DNA of 64,000 bases from Phanerodontia chrysosporium (Eukaryota; Basidiomycota; Agaricomycetes; Polyporales; Phanerochaetaceae): the NCBI GenBank assembly GCA_001910725.1, contig MJGA01000002.1, positions 558,001 through 622,000 on the forward strand, given 5' to 3'. How positions within the stretch are numbered: position 1 is the first letter of the stretch; each line of letters opens with the position of its first letter. The notes under the pieces were generated by a model. It did no database searches. It saw only the letters and a list, made by a program, of their open reading frames with translations, and was not told the DNA's origin. The position numbers and the translations under genes are program-made. Below are positions 22,042-32,651 of this stretch, piece after piece.

Positions 22042-23280
22042 ATACCCTCTCCTGGCTGACAACATGGCATTCATGTGAGCCGCCGCCCTATGTTAATGTA
22101 ATTGTTATACAAGCATGTCTAATAAGCTTCTCGGCTAGCCACCGCTGGCTCCGCTCGTCCCTGGCATCTCTGTTATCGTCTCGATCGTCGTCCCGCGCGG
22201 ACAACCGTGGCAATGCGCGTCTCCCGCCACCTCACCTCATCCCGCAGGCGCTCCTCGCGTCCTCCGTCTCTCCGTCTGGTGCCTCTCGTTGTGTTCTGCC
22301 TCTCGTCTCCGCTCTGGATACCCCCGCCCTCCGACGCTATCCGTGCTGCTTTTTGGCCACGAACAGGATGCTCTGGTATGCTGTTCGCGAATTTGCTCAA
22401 TGACCACGGATATCGTATGGAGACATTTCTCCCCTCGCTGCTTGCACATGGAGCGGTGGGGCGCCTCCTCCTTGTCTTCTTGGAGCAGACGCTCGTCAGA
22501 CAAGTGAATGTGGTTCCCCCTGCCCTAGTTGTGTGGCGACACCACCCCCTAGAATAGTCTCTCGTGTGCATCTTCTCTTCGGTTCCCGCCATTTGGCGTT
22601 TTCTGGTCTCGCCTGTGCTTGTGTGAATGCGAAACACCCATATGCCTAGCCCTCCATCCCTGATCCCTCTGTACTTTTCTCTGCCTGCCCTCCTGCTTGT
22701 TTCCGGCCTCTGTAGCGACTCAATGCGTCGATCGGTAATGTGTACTCGTGTAGCTTGGAATTGACCGAGGTTATTTGTTTGGTCGCTCGTGGTGCGGCGG
22801 ACGGCTCCTAGGGTCTAGGGACGATGGGGTGCACCACACGCATGGCCCCGTTCGGCGCGCGAGCTGGCCGGCACTCGGCCAACAGCTGGTGGATAGTTCT
22901 CGGCTCCGACGATGTCTCTCTATTCGTGGGCACACGCCCACCCTGTTGCAGTCTGGTTGCGTGGAGGCGGAGGCGGTGGGGCGCGTTATCGGCGCTTGGT
23001 ACTTGGTTCCTCCGGGAAAGGAAGGTGTGTTGGTTCAGCGGCCAGGCTTTGAGCTCGCGCGCACCGTCCCCTCAGCGACGCCTGTGGGCACCACTTGACT
23101 CAAACCAGGTTCTAGCAGTCAGCCATCTCAGCAGTTTGGCTTTATTTGCAGCCTTGTGTGAAGTGTTGCGTGGCTGGCGTAAAATGATCATGCCCTGGGC
23201 CGGCCTACTCGTCGAGCGAGGTTGCGACGGTGAGCCCGCGACGCTCTGTCGACGTCGTCGCAGGGAGAGCAATGGAGTCT
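22042..23280. other. 3' UTR and unassigned
   Basis: The first few hundred bases are T/C-rich and probably the 3' UTR of the regulator. No open frame with a domain is found in the rest, which runs up to repeat copy 2. Confidence 0.4.
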
Positions 23281-23289
23281 AGACTCTGC

Positions 23290-24155
23290 CAGCGGCTGAC
23301 GAGGCTCGATCGGCAGCCGCCGCCTCCGTCCTGCGAGACTTCGAATGACGCAGGAGCAGTCCGCCCCTTCGATCCCCGCCCACGATCGTGTTCAACAAGC
23401 CCGTCCCGTGACCCCGTCGCGTCGACGCGTCAGCCTCCCTCCAGAAACGTATAAATAGAGACCCTCCTTTGGCCTCTAGCCCCAACGCCGTGCTCGCCAA
23501 CCACCCACCCCTCCCCCTTCGCCAGGCGATGCGACCTCTCTCTACTCTTGGACCGGCACCGACAGCTGGAGCTGTGCGGGGACTGCTAGATCCCAGCCGC
23601 CCCTCCGACGACGTGCGAGACGGTACACGGGAACTCCCTTCGGGTTGAGGTCCCGGCGCTGTCGAGTGCGATGTCTGAGGGGATGCCCGCATAGGCCTGT
23701 CGGTGGCACTGGGCCCGCTACACGACCTCTTCCTAATGGTGAGTCAGTCGTCTCCTGGGTCGTGGGCGACACACTGAGCGACGACGCACAGACACAATAA
23801 ACGCTTCAAGCGACGAACGTCATGGGCGGCACTTGCCAGCTTGTCATCGCGTAGTGAGTAGAGATACTCGTGCATATCCGTGTACTAACCTTTCGGCAAG
23901 GACGTCGGTGCCGTCCGAGCCTCACGAGCCAACCCCAAACCATGACTGAGGCTGACAGCCCTGCAACGACAGTCGCAGTGACAGCCCAATCAGTAAGTCG
24001 CAGTCTCCTCTGATGGAAATGTGTTACCTACATGCACTCTCGCCACAGCTTCAGTTGCAGCACGTATGATACGCTGCACTACTAGAGTAGCGGGTGACGA
24101 AGGTCGAGTTCGGGAACTGGAACGTCCCACGCGAGACGACCCCGAACGAGATCAG
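23290..24155 (+). repeat. Modular dispersed repeat, copy 2
   Basis: Sense is the plus strand. The order is palindromic GCGTCGACGC (~23420-23429), TATAAATA (23451-23458), a pyrimidine-rich leader, a short ATG frame at 23529 ending after 20 codons (MRPLSTLGPAPTAGAVRGLL), a donor-like GTGAGT at 23738, a divergent interior, and the 3' motif GGGAACTGGAACGTCCC at 24112 followed by ACGCGAGACGACCCCGAA. TATA-to-3'-motif distance is 661 bp. It is the only copy in this orientation. With copy 3 it forms an inverted pair whose 3' blocks face the carboxypeptidase gene between them. Confidence 0.7.
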
Positions 24156-24681
24156 GATATTGGGACATGCGCGGGGATACTTGAACATTAGCAGATTATT
24201 ATCGTATCATTTCTGCAACCAAATACCAACATTTTCGTTCCTCTGAGCAGACATGGACGAGCGAGCGAAACTTGTTGCGGATCTGCAAACGCAGCCTCCG
24301 CCTAAGATGAAAAGTGAAAGATAAGATAAGAGAAACATGCGTTTGCTCCCAATCGAGCGATAACCCCGGCGTCGACGCGTGTCGACCCACCTGCACCTAA
24401 CCAGCTGCCTCAATGAGCCGGTCAAGCTCTCATCGTCCTCCTGCTTCTAACGATGCCGCCTTGTCAGGATGCATACGAGTGTCACGTACAGAATACTCCG
24501 TCCTTTCCTTCTATGCAGGTTTCAAAGCGGCGACAGCCCGCCATCATATTGCCGTGAACTGTAACCTGCAAAGCATGCCGTGGCTATCGGACAAACTGAA
24601 TCCTGTCCTCCGCCGGCCTCCGCCAGCACAGTACAATTGACGAGCTCCTTCGGCGAGGGTGTTTTTGCAACCGTGATCAAT

Positions 24682-26552
24682 ATGCCTTGCCCACCCATCA
24701 ACTCGCTGGTCTTCCTGCTGGTCTTCTTCGGCAGCGTGCTCTCCTCTCTGCAGAGGCAGGACACCAGCCAGGTGCCGCTAGTGGCAAGCATTGCGGGAGA
24801 AGAGCTGTCAGTGTCTTCGTATGAGACGGGCGGTGTGAAATGTACGTGTGGTGTCTTGATAAATCTGGACTTGTATCCTGAACTGAACCCTTGCACAAGT
24901 TGAACGCGTGCAGCACGCGCTGTTCGAGGCTCACCAGTTACGCATAACGGAGCCCTCTCTGTGCGACAAGAAGACTAAGCAATACTCTGGCTACCTTGAC
25001 GTCGCGGACGACAAGCATCTCTTCTTCTGGTGCGTGTCGGCTTCAGGCTGCAAGACGAACAACTTCACAGATGGCGGATGCATGTGTGCAGGTTCTTCGA
25101 AGCGCGGCATGAGCCTGAGAATGCACCACTTATGCTGTGGATGAGCGGTGGCCCCGGTGGGAGCAGCATAGCCTCCGGACTACTACTCGAGAACGGTCCA
25201 TGCCGGTTCAACGCCTCAACCGGGGGTGTCGTCGACAACCCGTACGGATGGAACGAGAAGCTGAACATAATCTACATCGACCAGCCCGTCGGCACCGGCT
25301 TCTCGTACGGCGGCGGCGACAGCACGACGCTTGCGAACCTCGCCGCGGATGTGTACGCCTTCCTGCAGCTCTTCCTGCAGCGCTTCCCGCGGTACGCCGC
25401 CGCGCCGCTGCACGTCGCGGGTTCGAGCTGGGGTGGGCACTTTGTCCCGCACGTCGGCGCGCTGGTCCACGCACAGAACGGCCGCCTCGCTCACGCGCCG
25501 CGCCGCGGCCAGCTCCGCGTCAACCTCGCCTCGCTCGTCCTCGCGAACGGCCTGACGGAGCCCGCGTCCCAGCTCGAGACAGTGCCGGACTACCTGTGCG
25601 GCGGCGCGCCGTACCCGCCATTTGCGCCTAGCGACCCTAAGTGTGCCCTGTGGCGCGCGTCGGTGCCGCCCTGCACGTCCCTCATCCGGGCGTGCTACCG
25701 GCACCCGAACAACGCGACATGCGGCGCCGCGACGGCGTACTGCTGGCCCGCGCTGTTCTCGGCGCCGCTCGCGGCGGTCGAACGTACGCCGTCCCCCAGC
25801 CATCTCACCCTCTCGGTGCACTGACGCGAGCCCGCAGGGCAAGGCCGCAACGTCTTCGACCTGCGCACGGCGTGCGACGACGACGCGGGCGAGCTGTGCT
25901 ACGCCGAGCTGCGCGAGGGCGCGGTCTGGCTGAACCGCACGTCGACGAAGCGTGCGCTCGGCGTCGATCCGGACTTTGACTTCCGCGCGCTGAACCCGGA
26001 CGTGCGGCAGGCATTCTACTCCAAGGGCCAGGCGATGCTCGACAGCGCGGCGCTCCTCGCGCCACTGGTTGACCGCGGCGTACGTGTCCTGGCGTACGCC
26101 GGCGACACGGACGCGGTCTGCAACTACCTGGTACGGGCGGTCTTTCGTCACTCCTGACGCGATACGCGCGTGCTCACAGATGGCATGCTCTTGTTCCCCA
26201 GGGCGTTGAGCTCTGGATGACGCGTCTCAAACACAGGTATCACACCGAGTTCGCGGCTGCTCCACGACTGCCGTGGCTGACCGCCTCGGGATACTACGCC
26301 GGCGAGGCACGCACAGCAGGGGACAACGCCGTTGCGTTCGTGCGCGTCTTCAACGCAGGGTGGGTCTGATTATGCTCGGTCAAGTGTCACTTAACCGCGG
26401 TCTCTCCTCATTAGACACATGGCCCCGCACGACCAGCCCGAGGCGACGTTGGTGAGTATGACTGGCAGCGTATCAGGCGGTGACGTTTGTCTGACCTGGT
26501 ACGATCTCATCAGGATTTAATCTCAAAATGGGTTGAACGGGAGGCTTTCTAA
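24682..26552 (+). CDS. Serine carboxypeptidase (peptidase family S10), secreted or vacuolar
   Basis: Seven exons join in phase to 502 aa: 24682-24841, 24900-25029, 25092-25783, 25838-26130, 26202-26359, 26415-26451 and 26514-26552. The N-terminus is a signal peptide (INSLVFLLVFFGSVLSSL). S10 landmarks follow. LMLWMSGGPGGSS forms the oxyanion region. IIYIDQPVGTGFSY is next. The nucleophile Ser lies in VAGSSWGGHFVPH (the family norm is GESYAG). The catalytic Asp is in AYAGDTDAVCNYLG and the catalytic His in GHMAPHDQPE. Six or more Cys in the middle fit the usual disulfide set. It should remove C-terminal residues from peptides at acidic pH in the vacuole or outside the cell. The length is normal for the family. 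The ATG was chosen because it begins the signal peptide and all downstream phases agree. Confidence 0.9.
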
Positions 26553-26702
26553 TACTGTACGTTGCGTTATTAGGTCCTGAGAATGTGGCACCCTAACAAC
26601 GGTCGTTCGAAAGGATGGATGGTATACGGAGCAGTACAGCGGTGTTACGTGTTGTCATGGTTCGTCAATGTCCAGCTCCTCTAACATCCCCGGCGTACTC
26701 AG

Positions 26703-27540
26703 GCCCTTCGGGGGTCGTCTCGCGTGGGACGTTCCAGTTCCCGAAGGGTTCCCTGTACCGACTATCCATATATCTCCGTGATGACGTCTGAGACGAGACG
26801 TTCAGTAATCGCTCGAAGAAGGTGGATGACACTCACGTAGTCTATCACCTCCAGCCTCAACATTTGCCCGCTTATTCCCCTTCGAATGAGTATGTTGCAG
26901 TTAGACAAGCGTTTCTCAGGGATTGTGCTACTTATATTTCGAAGGTTGGTAAGCCGGTGGTGGTGTTGACATAGCGCTTTACTTACTATGCCGCGCCAGG
27001 GATAGCGAGTACCGTTCAGACATTCGTCGCTTTGAACGCCTGTTGCCTCTGTTCGGAGCTAGTTAGCATGTCGACTGTGGTGCAGGAGGGAGTGAGCGCA
27101 CCTTTACGACGAGGGCTTGAAACGGGCCCAGTGCCACCGACAGGCCTGTGCGGGCATCCCCTCGGACATCGCACTCGACAGCGCCGGGACCTCAACCCGA
27201 AGGGAGTTCCCGTGCACCGTCTTGCACGTCGTCGGAGGGGCGGCTGGGATCTAGCAGTCCCCGCACAGCTCCTGCTGTCGGTGCCGGTCCAAGAGTAGAG
27301 AGAGGTCGCATCGCCTGGCGAAGGGGGGAGGGGTGGGTGGTTGGCGAGCACGGTGCTGGGGCTAGAGGCCAAAGGAAGGTCTCTATTTATACGTCTCTGG
27401 AAGGAGGCTGACGCGTCGACGCGACGGGGTCACGGGACGGGCTTGTTGACCACGATCGCGGGCGGGGATCGAAGGGGCGGGCTGTCACCACGTCATTCGA
27501 AGCCTGGCATGTCCGCGGCGACAACGGGAGATCGAGGGCT
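26703..27540 (-). repeat. Modular dispersed repeat, copy 3
   Basis: Sense is the minus strand. The TATAAATA is at plus-strand 27384-27391. The 5' block (27119-27515) is almost identical to the other copies, and a donor-like GTGCGC replaces GTGAGT near 27110. The 3' block is at 26706-26745 (GGGAACTGGAACGTCCC on the minus strand). TATA-to-3'-motif distance is 649 bp. It begins only ~150 bp after the carboxypeptidase stop codon and is oriented toward it. The shared words GAACAGAGGCAAC and ACATGCTAACYAGC just after the donor site link it most closely to copy 4. Confidence 0.7.
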
Positions 27541-28199
27541 TGCTTTGGCCTGGGGTGTGCTGGGAAATGCAATATTGCGGCGAACACTGCGGTGGACGCT
27601 GCGGTTGACATAGCAGGCCGCTGCCGGGAAGGGGCCAGTGGGTCGGCTGAGGACCGCGTACACCTACGTCAGCCGTCCTCGTCAACCGGCCCTCCTGCAG
27701 AGCTGCACTTGCAAGCCCTATACGATCTCACCGGGCCAGTCAGGATACATGCGGACTGCCAGCCATCGTCCTCCAACCACGACGTCATCGCGAAGCGAGT
27801 TCCAGCTCTGCTTTGCCGGACGCCACAATCCCCTCGGCATGACGCGCACCCCGCGACGGCGCGGGGCCCGCGCGACTGCGTTCGGGACACGGCTCCGACG
27901 TCAGTGCTGCAATTGCCAGCACAGCATGTTTCGCAGCGCGACAGACGCGTCGGAAAAGTCAGCCACGGGCTGTCATCGATCATCCCGCGAAAATCTTCTG
28001 CTCACTCGCGTCCGACCGGCACACACAGACAAAAAAGCGATATGGTCTACAAGTGGTGGTCTCATTGCGCGATGTGTGGATTATAATGATACAACAATTA
28101 GAAGCACATAGTGTGAACGATGCTGAATGGTGCCAACGCGTCCTCCCAGTCTATGAGTACAACAACATCCGAAAACCCCGATTCCCAATGCCAATCCAA
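27541..28199. other. Unassigned
   Basis: No supported gene. Open frames at 27592-28086 and 27638-28111 lack domains. The right part is probably the 3' UTR of the minus-strand gene that ends at 28200. Confidence 0.4.
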
Positions 28200-28897
28200 T
28201 CATGCAGCGACGCCGACCGCTTGCGGCGCGTGGCGCCACGGCGACTCGAGGTCGTGCTGATGCGTCTGGAGGGCGTCGCCGGCAGCGTACGTGTGCCAGC
28301 CCCACGAAGCATGGCCGTGCCGCTGCTTGCGGCGGGTGTCGACGGACGCGGCTTGCAGCGCTGCGGGCGCGGGCTGCGGCTTCTTGCCCGTGCGCCCCGT
28401 GCGGCGGCGGCGCTGTGTGCGCTCCTGCGCGGGCGCGGACGGCGCAGCGGTGAAGGCGGTGAGCGCGCGCAGCGCGGCGAGCTTCTCGGGCGCGAGCGCG
28501 GCCGGCGCGGACGAGAGCCCGAGGAGGGCGTGGACGGAGTACGTGTGCGGGAGCGCGGGGCGCGCGGGTATCGAGGGTTGCGAGGGTATATGCGTGGCGT
28601 GTGTCTCGTCGTGCTCTGCGCGGGGAGGGTCAGCGGGTGGCTCGCAGGCGCATGGACAGACGCGGACTGACCATCCGAGGACATCGACTGCCGTGAGGGG
28701 CTGCGCCGGTGCGGCTTGTGGCTGCGGAACGCGGCGGCGGGAGCCCTGGACGGCTTGTGCTCGCGCCAGGACTGCTCGGGGGTCGGCGACGCGCTGGCGT
28801 CGCGGCGCTTGTGGACGGGGACGTAGACCGCGGGGTGCTCGGTGGCGGAGACGAGCGAGGAGGCAGAGCTCGAGCGGGAGAGTGCGGCGGTCGACAT
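28200..28897 (-). CDS. Basic Ser/Arg-rich protein of unknown function
   Basis: Two exons, 28672-28897 and 28200-28615, join in phase across a 56-nt intron (GTCAGT, branch-like GCTGACC, GCAG) to give 213 aa. The N-terminus MSTAALSRSSSASSLV is Ser-rich and is followed by YVPVHKRRDAS and a Lys/Arg/Ser segment. The C-terminal part has LPHTYSVHALLGLSS, an Ala-rich helix (LAPEKLAALRALTAFTAAP), a basic stretch (RTQRRRRTGRTGKKPQP) and TRRKQRHGHASWGW. The intronless reading also stays open but gives a pure Arg/Pro/Ser tail, so I prefer the spliced form. No named domain is recognised. Composition suggests a nuclear or RNA-associated regulator, which is inference. Its upstream region carries the hAT transposon described next. 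Confidence 0.6.
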
Positions 28898-28994
28898 CGC
28901 GAAGAGTGAGTGAGTCCGAGGCAGGTGCGGATGCGGGTGGGTGTGCAGAGGCGGGCTGCGACTTGGGGGAGGTGAGGCAAGGCGGCGCGGGGGT

Positions 28995-29000
28995 CTTATA
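28995..29000 (-). promoter_or_regulatory. TATA box of the 28.2-28.9 kb gene
   Basis: Minus-strand TATAAG lies 98 bases before the start codon at 28897. The left end of the hAT transposon (29079) begins 79 bases further upstream, so the insertion cut the upstream promoter away from the core. Confidence 0.45.
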
Positions 29001-29070
29001 GGGCGCGGGCTGCGGAGTGCCACGCTGGCTCGCGAGGCTGCATCGGGGGCGGTGCGCGCAGGAGGTATAC

Positions 29071-29078
29071 GCAACGGC
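29071..29078 (+). repeat. hAT target-site duplication, left copy
   Basis: GCAACGGC immediately before the TAGTGTGG end of the transposon. The identical 8 bases follow the right end at 31870-31877. Eight bases is the hallmark duplication length of hAT elements. Confidence 0.9.
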
Positions 29079-31869
29079 TAGTGTGGTTGGCAAACGTCTG
29101 CCGTTTTGCCAGAATGGCAATTGCCGAGGGTGGCAGAATGGCAGAAACTGACAGGGTTCGGCAAAAAGTGGCAGAATCTAGATATAGTAATTACTAGATA
29201 TGTGATGTTATGGCAGCGAAACTGAGTGTCCGACGCAAAATTTGCTCCCTTATCCACCGTCCTATCCTGCGTCTTCCTCACATGGGTCTCCAACGCGGCC
29301 GCCCGCCTGCGGCATTAGTTACCGACAACTTCACTTGTCTCGAACAGGTGGCAAACAAATCAAACCGATATTACTACAGCTGTGACCATTGCGGAACGAA
29401 ACTTGAACATCGCGATGACGCCCTTGCGAAGCATCTCAGCAATGCCGAGAAGTGCCCTGAGGCGCCACAGCATGTCCGTGTACGTGCATTGCAGTACCTG
29501 ATGGGCAAGGGCGGGCAGGCAAGGAAGAGCTCCTTCAAGTCCACAAGGACCCCCGAGGCTGCTACCTCGAGCAACGAAGACGGTTCCTCCAGCTCACCTA
29601 TCACAATATTGGACAATGACGTGAGCACGCCAATCGAAGCACGGAAGAAGAAGCGTGGAACTACGCTCGATGGATATGTCGACCAGGCTCTCACGCCGGC
29701 GCAACAGTCAGCGGCAGATCTCGCCCTGTTCCGGTATGTACACTGCCCATCAGTAGCAGACGTACCTGACAGTTTTCCAGATGGCTCGTGCATGCCAATA
29801 TATCATTTCGCGCTGCCGAGAGCGAATATTTCTCCAAGTTCACGAATATCATCCGCCCATCATACATGCCACCAAGCCGATATATTCTGTCTCATCGCAT
29901 ACTCAACTCGGAACTCGCTCGTGTAGAACTCGAAGAGCAGGATCGTCTCGGGAAGCGCACTTTCCTGACCCTTCTGCTTGACGGCTGGGAGGACCGTACG
30001 AAGCGTGAGCTGTATGGTTGTGTCGCTGCGGAAGTCAATCAATACCCCAGTGTACTCAGTCTCGATGACTTGACGGGTGTGCGCGCGACGGCGGAGAATA
30101 TTTTTGAATCTGGAATGAAGGCGCTGCAGAAGCAAGGGCTCGAGAAGGGGCGTCAGTTCATTGCCATCACCACTGACAGTCCAACCACTATGGTTGCAGT
30201 GCGACGTAAATTTGAGGAGAAGTTCCCATGGATCGTGGTGAGTACTGGTATTACTGCACCTGCCCTATGATACCAGACTGATCATCATGGCAGACTGTTG
30301 GCTGCTTCCTACACGCACTTGGAAATATTATCGGCGAGATATGCAGCTATCCTGTTATGAAAGAGAACGTCACCCGGACAACGAAGATCGTCTCATTCTT
30401 CAACAGATCCCATTACTGGAGTGGGCAGCTTGACAGGCGAGCGAAGCAAGACGGCGTCCGTCGCACTCTCAAGCAGAACTGCGAGTCACGATGGTATGCT
30501 CTTATTCTACAAGCACTTAGCGTACAGAGTTACAGGTGGGTCTTATCTACCATACTTGTTGCTAGACATCCTTTGACAAGCCCTCAGAGATGCACTCGTA
30601 ACAACCTGCGCCCGCCCCGATGCGCAAAAGAAGACCAATGGACTTACCCCTGTCGCACCAGAAGTCGTCCGGATTGTGCTACATACTGAGAGGTACTGGC
30701 AGCTGCTCAACCAGCTCATCAAGACGACGAAGCCAATCGTGGATGCTATCGGGAATGTCGAGTCCCGAGAGGCGACCCTTGCGGACTGCATGCTGGAGCT
30801 TATTCGGGTAGCCCGCGACCTCGCCAAACTCCCGCTGGACCCTGAAGATGATGACCACGGATTCTACATGCACGCGCGGTCAGTCTTCAACAAACGCTTC
30901 CACAACATGAACACGGACCTGCACTCGCTCGCCCTCTTCCTCCATCCGCTTTGCCGCAAGCTTGCTGTCAGCCAGGTCACAAGCGGCCGCTCAGTTGAGT
31001 TCATGATCAAAGTCGGGCTGGAGTTGGCGAGGAAATGGGGCTGGGACGAGTTGAGGGCTAGGCGACTCATCGACAACATGCGGGAGTATTACTCCGGCAA
31101 GGGTGTCTTCAGCGGCGGCCTACGGGACGGTCTTGAATGGTGGGAACAGCTATCAGTTGACAATTCCACGCACCCAATCAGAGCCCTTGCGATCGCCCTC
31201 TTCACCATTGTCCCTCACTCCGCGGAAGTGGAACGACTCTTCTCAGCTCTCGGCGGCGTCCAGTCTGTGAAACGGTGTCAGCTATCAGTGGAAACGTTCG
31301 AAGCATTGGGCAAGATACGCACGAACCTGTTGTTCAAGCTTTGGACCGAGGCGTGCCTTGCGAACGGCGGGAAACCCCCACGACGGAAGCATGCACACAT
31401 GCACACCTGTCCTGAACACGGCATTAATCTAGATGTCGCAGAGAGCCTCGAGCAGGACTGGACATACCTTCCTCCATTGTCCAATGAGGACTCCACTGAC
31501 TCTGCACCTGAGGATCCTGAATCCATCTCGTTGGACGAGCTCGAAGCCGAATTCGAACGCTTTCGGAGGGAGAGGGAGACGGAGGAGCTTGCGGAAGTAA
31601 ATGACCAGGAGGTTCTTGAAGGCAAGGTGTACGACTTTGACGAGTATGAGAGGGTCGAAAAGGGTCAGGTGCCGGCGTCGTATGCGGAGCAGGTGAAGGT
31701 CGTCACGGACAAGGCGGATAAGTCGTGGGACGTCGCTCTGCTCATGGCTCAGAACGGTGTGTCACTTTAGCGCCCAATAGATTTCTGCCGCATTCTGCCA
31801 CATGTGGCAATTGCCATTCTGCCATTTTGCCTGGCAAAACACGACGAATTAATTTTGCCCCCTACACTA
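29079..31869 (+). mobile_element. Complete autonomous-looking hAT DNA transposon, 2791 bp
   Basis: The ends are TAGTGTGGTTGGCAAA on the left and, on the complementary strand, TAGTGTAGGGGGCAAA on the right, a 16-bp imperfect terminal inverted repeat starting with the hAT-typical TAGTG. An exact 8-bp duplication (GCAACGGC) flanks it. Inside each end the words TGGCAGAATGGCA and GGCAATTGCC recur in inverted arrangement, as expected of subterminal transposase-binding motifs. It encodes one four-exon transposase with no stop or frame break. The exact duplication and intact gene point to a recent insertion that may still be active. Confidence 0.92.
29282..31770 (+). CDS. hAT family transposase, intact
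   Basis: Four exons (29282-29733, 29781-30237, 30294-30535, 30588-31770) join in phase to 777 aa. Residues ~20-60 form a BED-type zinc finger (YYYSCDHCGTKLEHRDDALA then KHLSN..C). The central region shows DUF659/RNase H-like features: LTLLLDGWEDRTKRELYG with a likely first catalytic Asp, then FIAITTDSPTTMVAVRRKF with a second Asp. The C-terminal hAT dimerisation region is at residues ~590-660 (THPIRALAIALFTIVPHSAE then VERLFSALGGVQS). An acidic tail ends at GVSL. A start at 29210 is also open; 29282 (MGLQRGRPPAALV) is preferred because it directly precedes the finger. The protein should cut and paste the element and probably also mobilise shorter relatives. Confidence 0.88.
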
Positions 31870-31877
31870 GCAACGGC
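31870..31877 (+). repeat. hAT target-site duplication, right copy
   Basis: GCAACGGC, identical to 29071-29078. Before the insertion, 29078 was continuous with 31878. Confidence 0.9.
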
Positions 31878-32651
31878 CCACCGCGGGCGCACGCGTCAGC
31901 CCGAGCGGCCGCGCGAAGGAGCGAGAACGTCATCGAATGTCCCATATCAGGCAGGCGACGTGGCCGGCCGAAGCGACTCCCCCCGAGGCGCCCACCCCCT
32001 CCGCAGCGCCTGCACCCAGCGGAGACACACGGGCTGCACACGCTCGGGGCCTATCTTCGTCATGGCGGGCTCTTGCTAATACTCGCTGACCACACCGACT
32101 GCACTGCATGTCCACTCCCGTAACTTACGAGCTAATCCCGGAATGTCAGACCCCTGCAGTACATTACACGCCGATCTGCGTCTTATGTCAGGCTGCTTGC
32201 GAACCTCCATATCTCCTAACTATCGCGAATCCATGAGCACCCGGACATCTTACTTACACTCAAGCTCGTCATCTCTTCTTCCGTAAGCTGCGAGCATCAC
32301 CGCCCTCCGACGAACTCTCGTCAAGTCATGGCGTAGCCTTGCAATGCATGACGATATCAGCTCCCGCGCGCCGCAACTCATACAAACCATGTTACGCTCT
32401 TGTGGCGTAAAGCTGCGCCTCCGCCTCTATAGGCAGTACTTACGTCGGGCGAACGCCAGGAGCCGGCGCAGGGCGCGAAGTGCAAAAAGTCTTGCACCCG
32501 CGACAGTCAAAACCCACGGTCACACAAGACGACTGTATGCGGCGAAAGCAGGAGGGGTGACTTGTTATCGAAAGCAAATTACGTAGCGAACATGGCATAA
32601 TTGTACAATACGATTTTTGAGTGTGAAAATGTCCGAGATGGCGCAGGTCTT
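31878..32651. other. Displaced upstream region of the 28.2 kb gene, and 3' flank of MAM33
   Basis: No coding gene is seen. The left portion would have been the upstream promoter of the minus-strand gene at 28200-28897 before the transposon inserted. The right end (32580-32651) is the probable 3' UTR of the MAM33 gene. Confidence 0.4.

Noticed and set aside
23290..24155. Solo LTR interpretation of the modular repeat
   Set aside because: No clear TG...CA ends or short duplications were seen, and the interior differs between copies while both ends are conserved, unlike LTRs of one family.
28151..29074. Single unspliced 307-codon frame for the 28.2 kb gene
   Set aside because: Its C-terminal half is pure Arg/Pro/Ser, while splicing a well-formed 56-nt intron gives a more protein-like sequence with a natural end.
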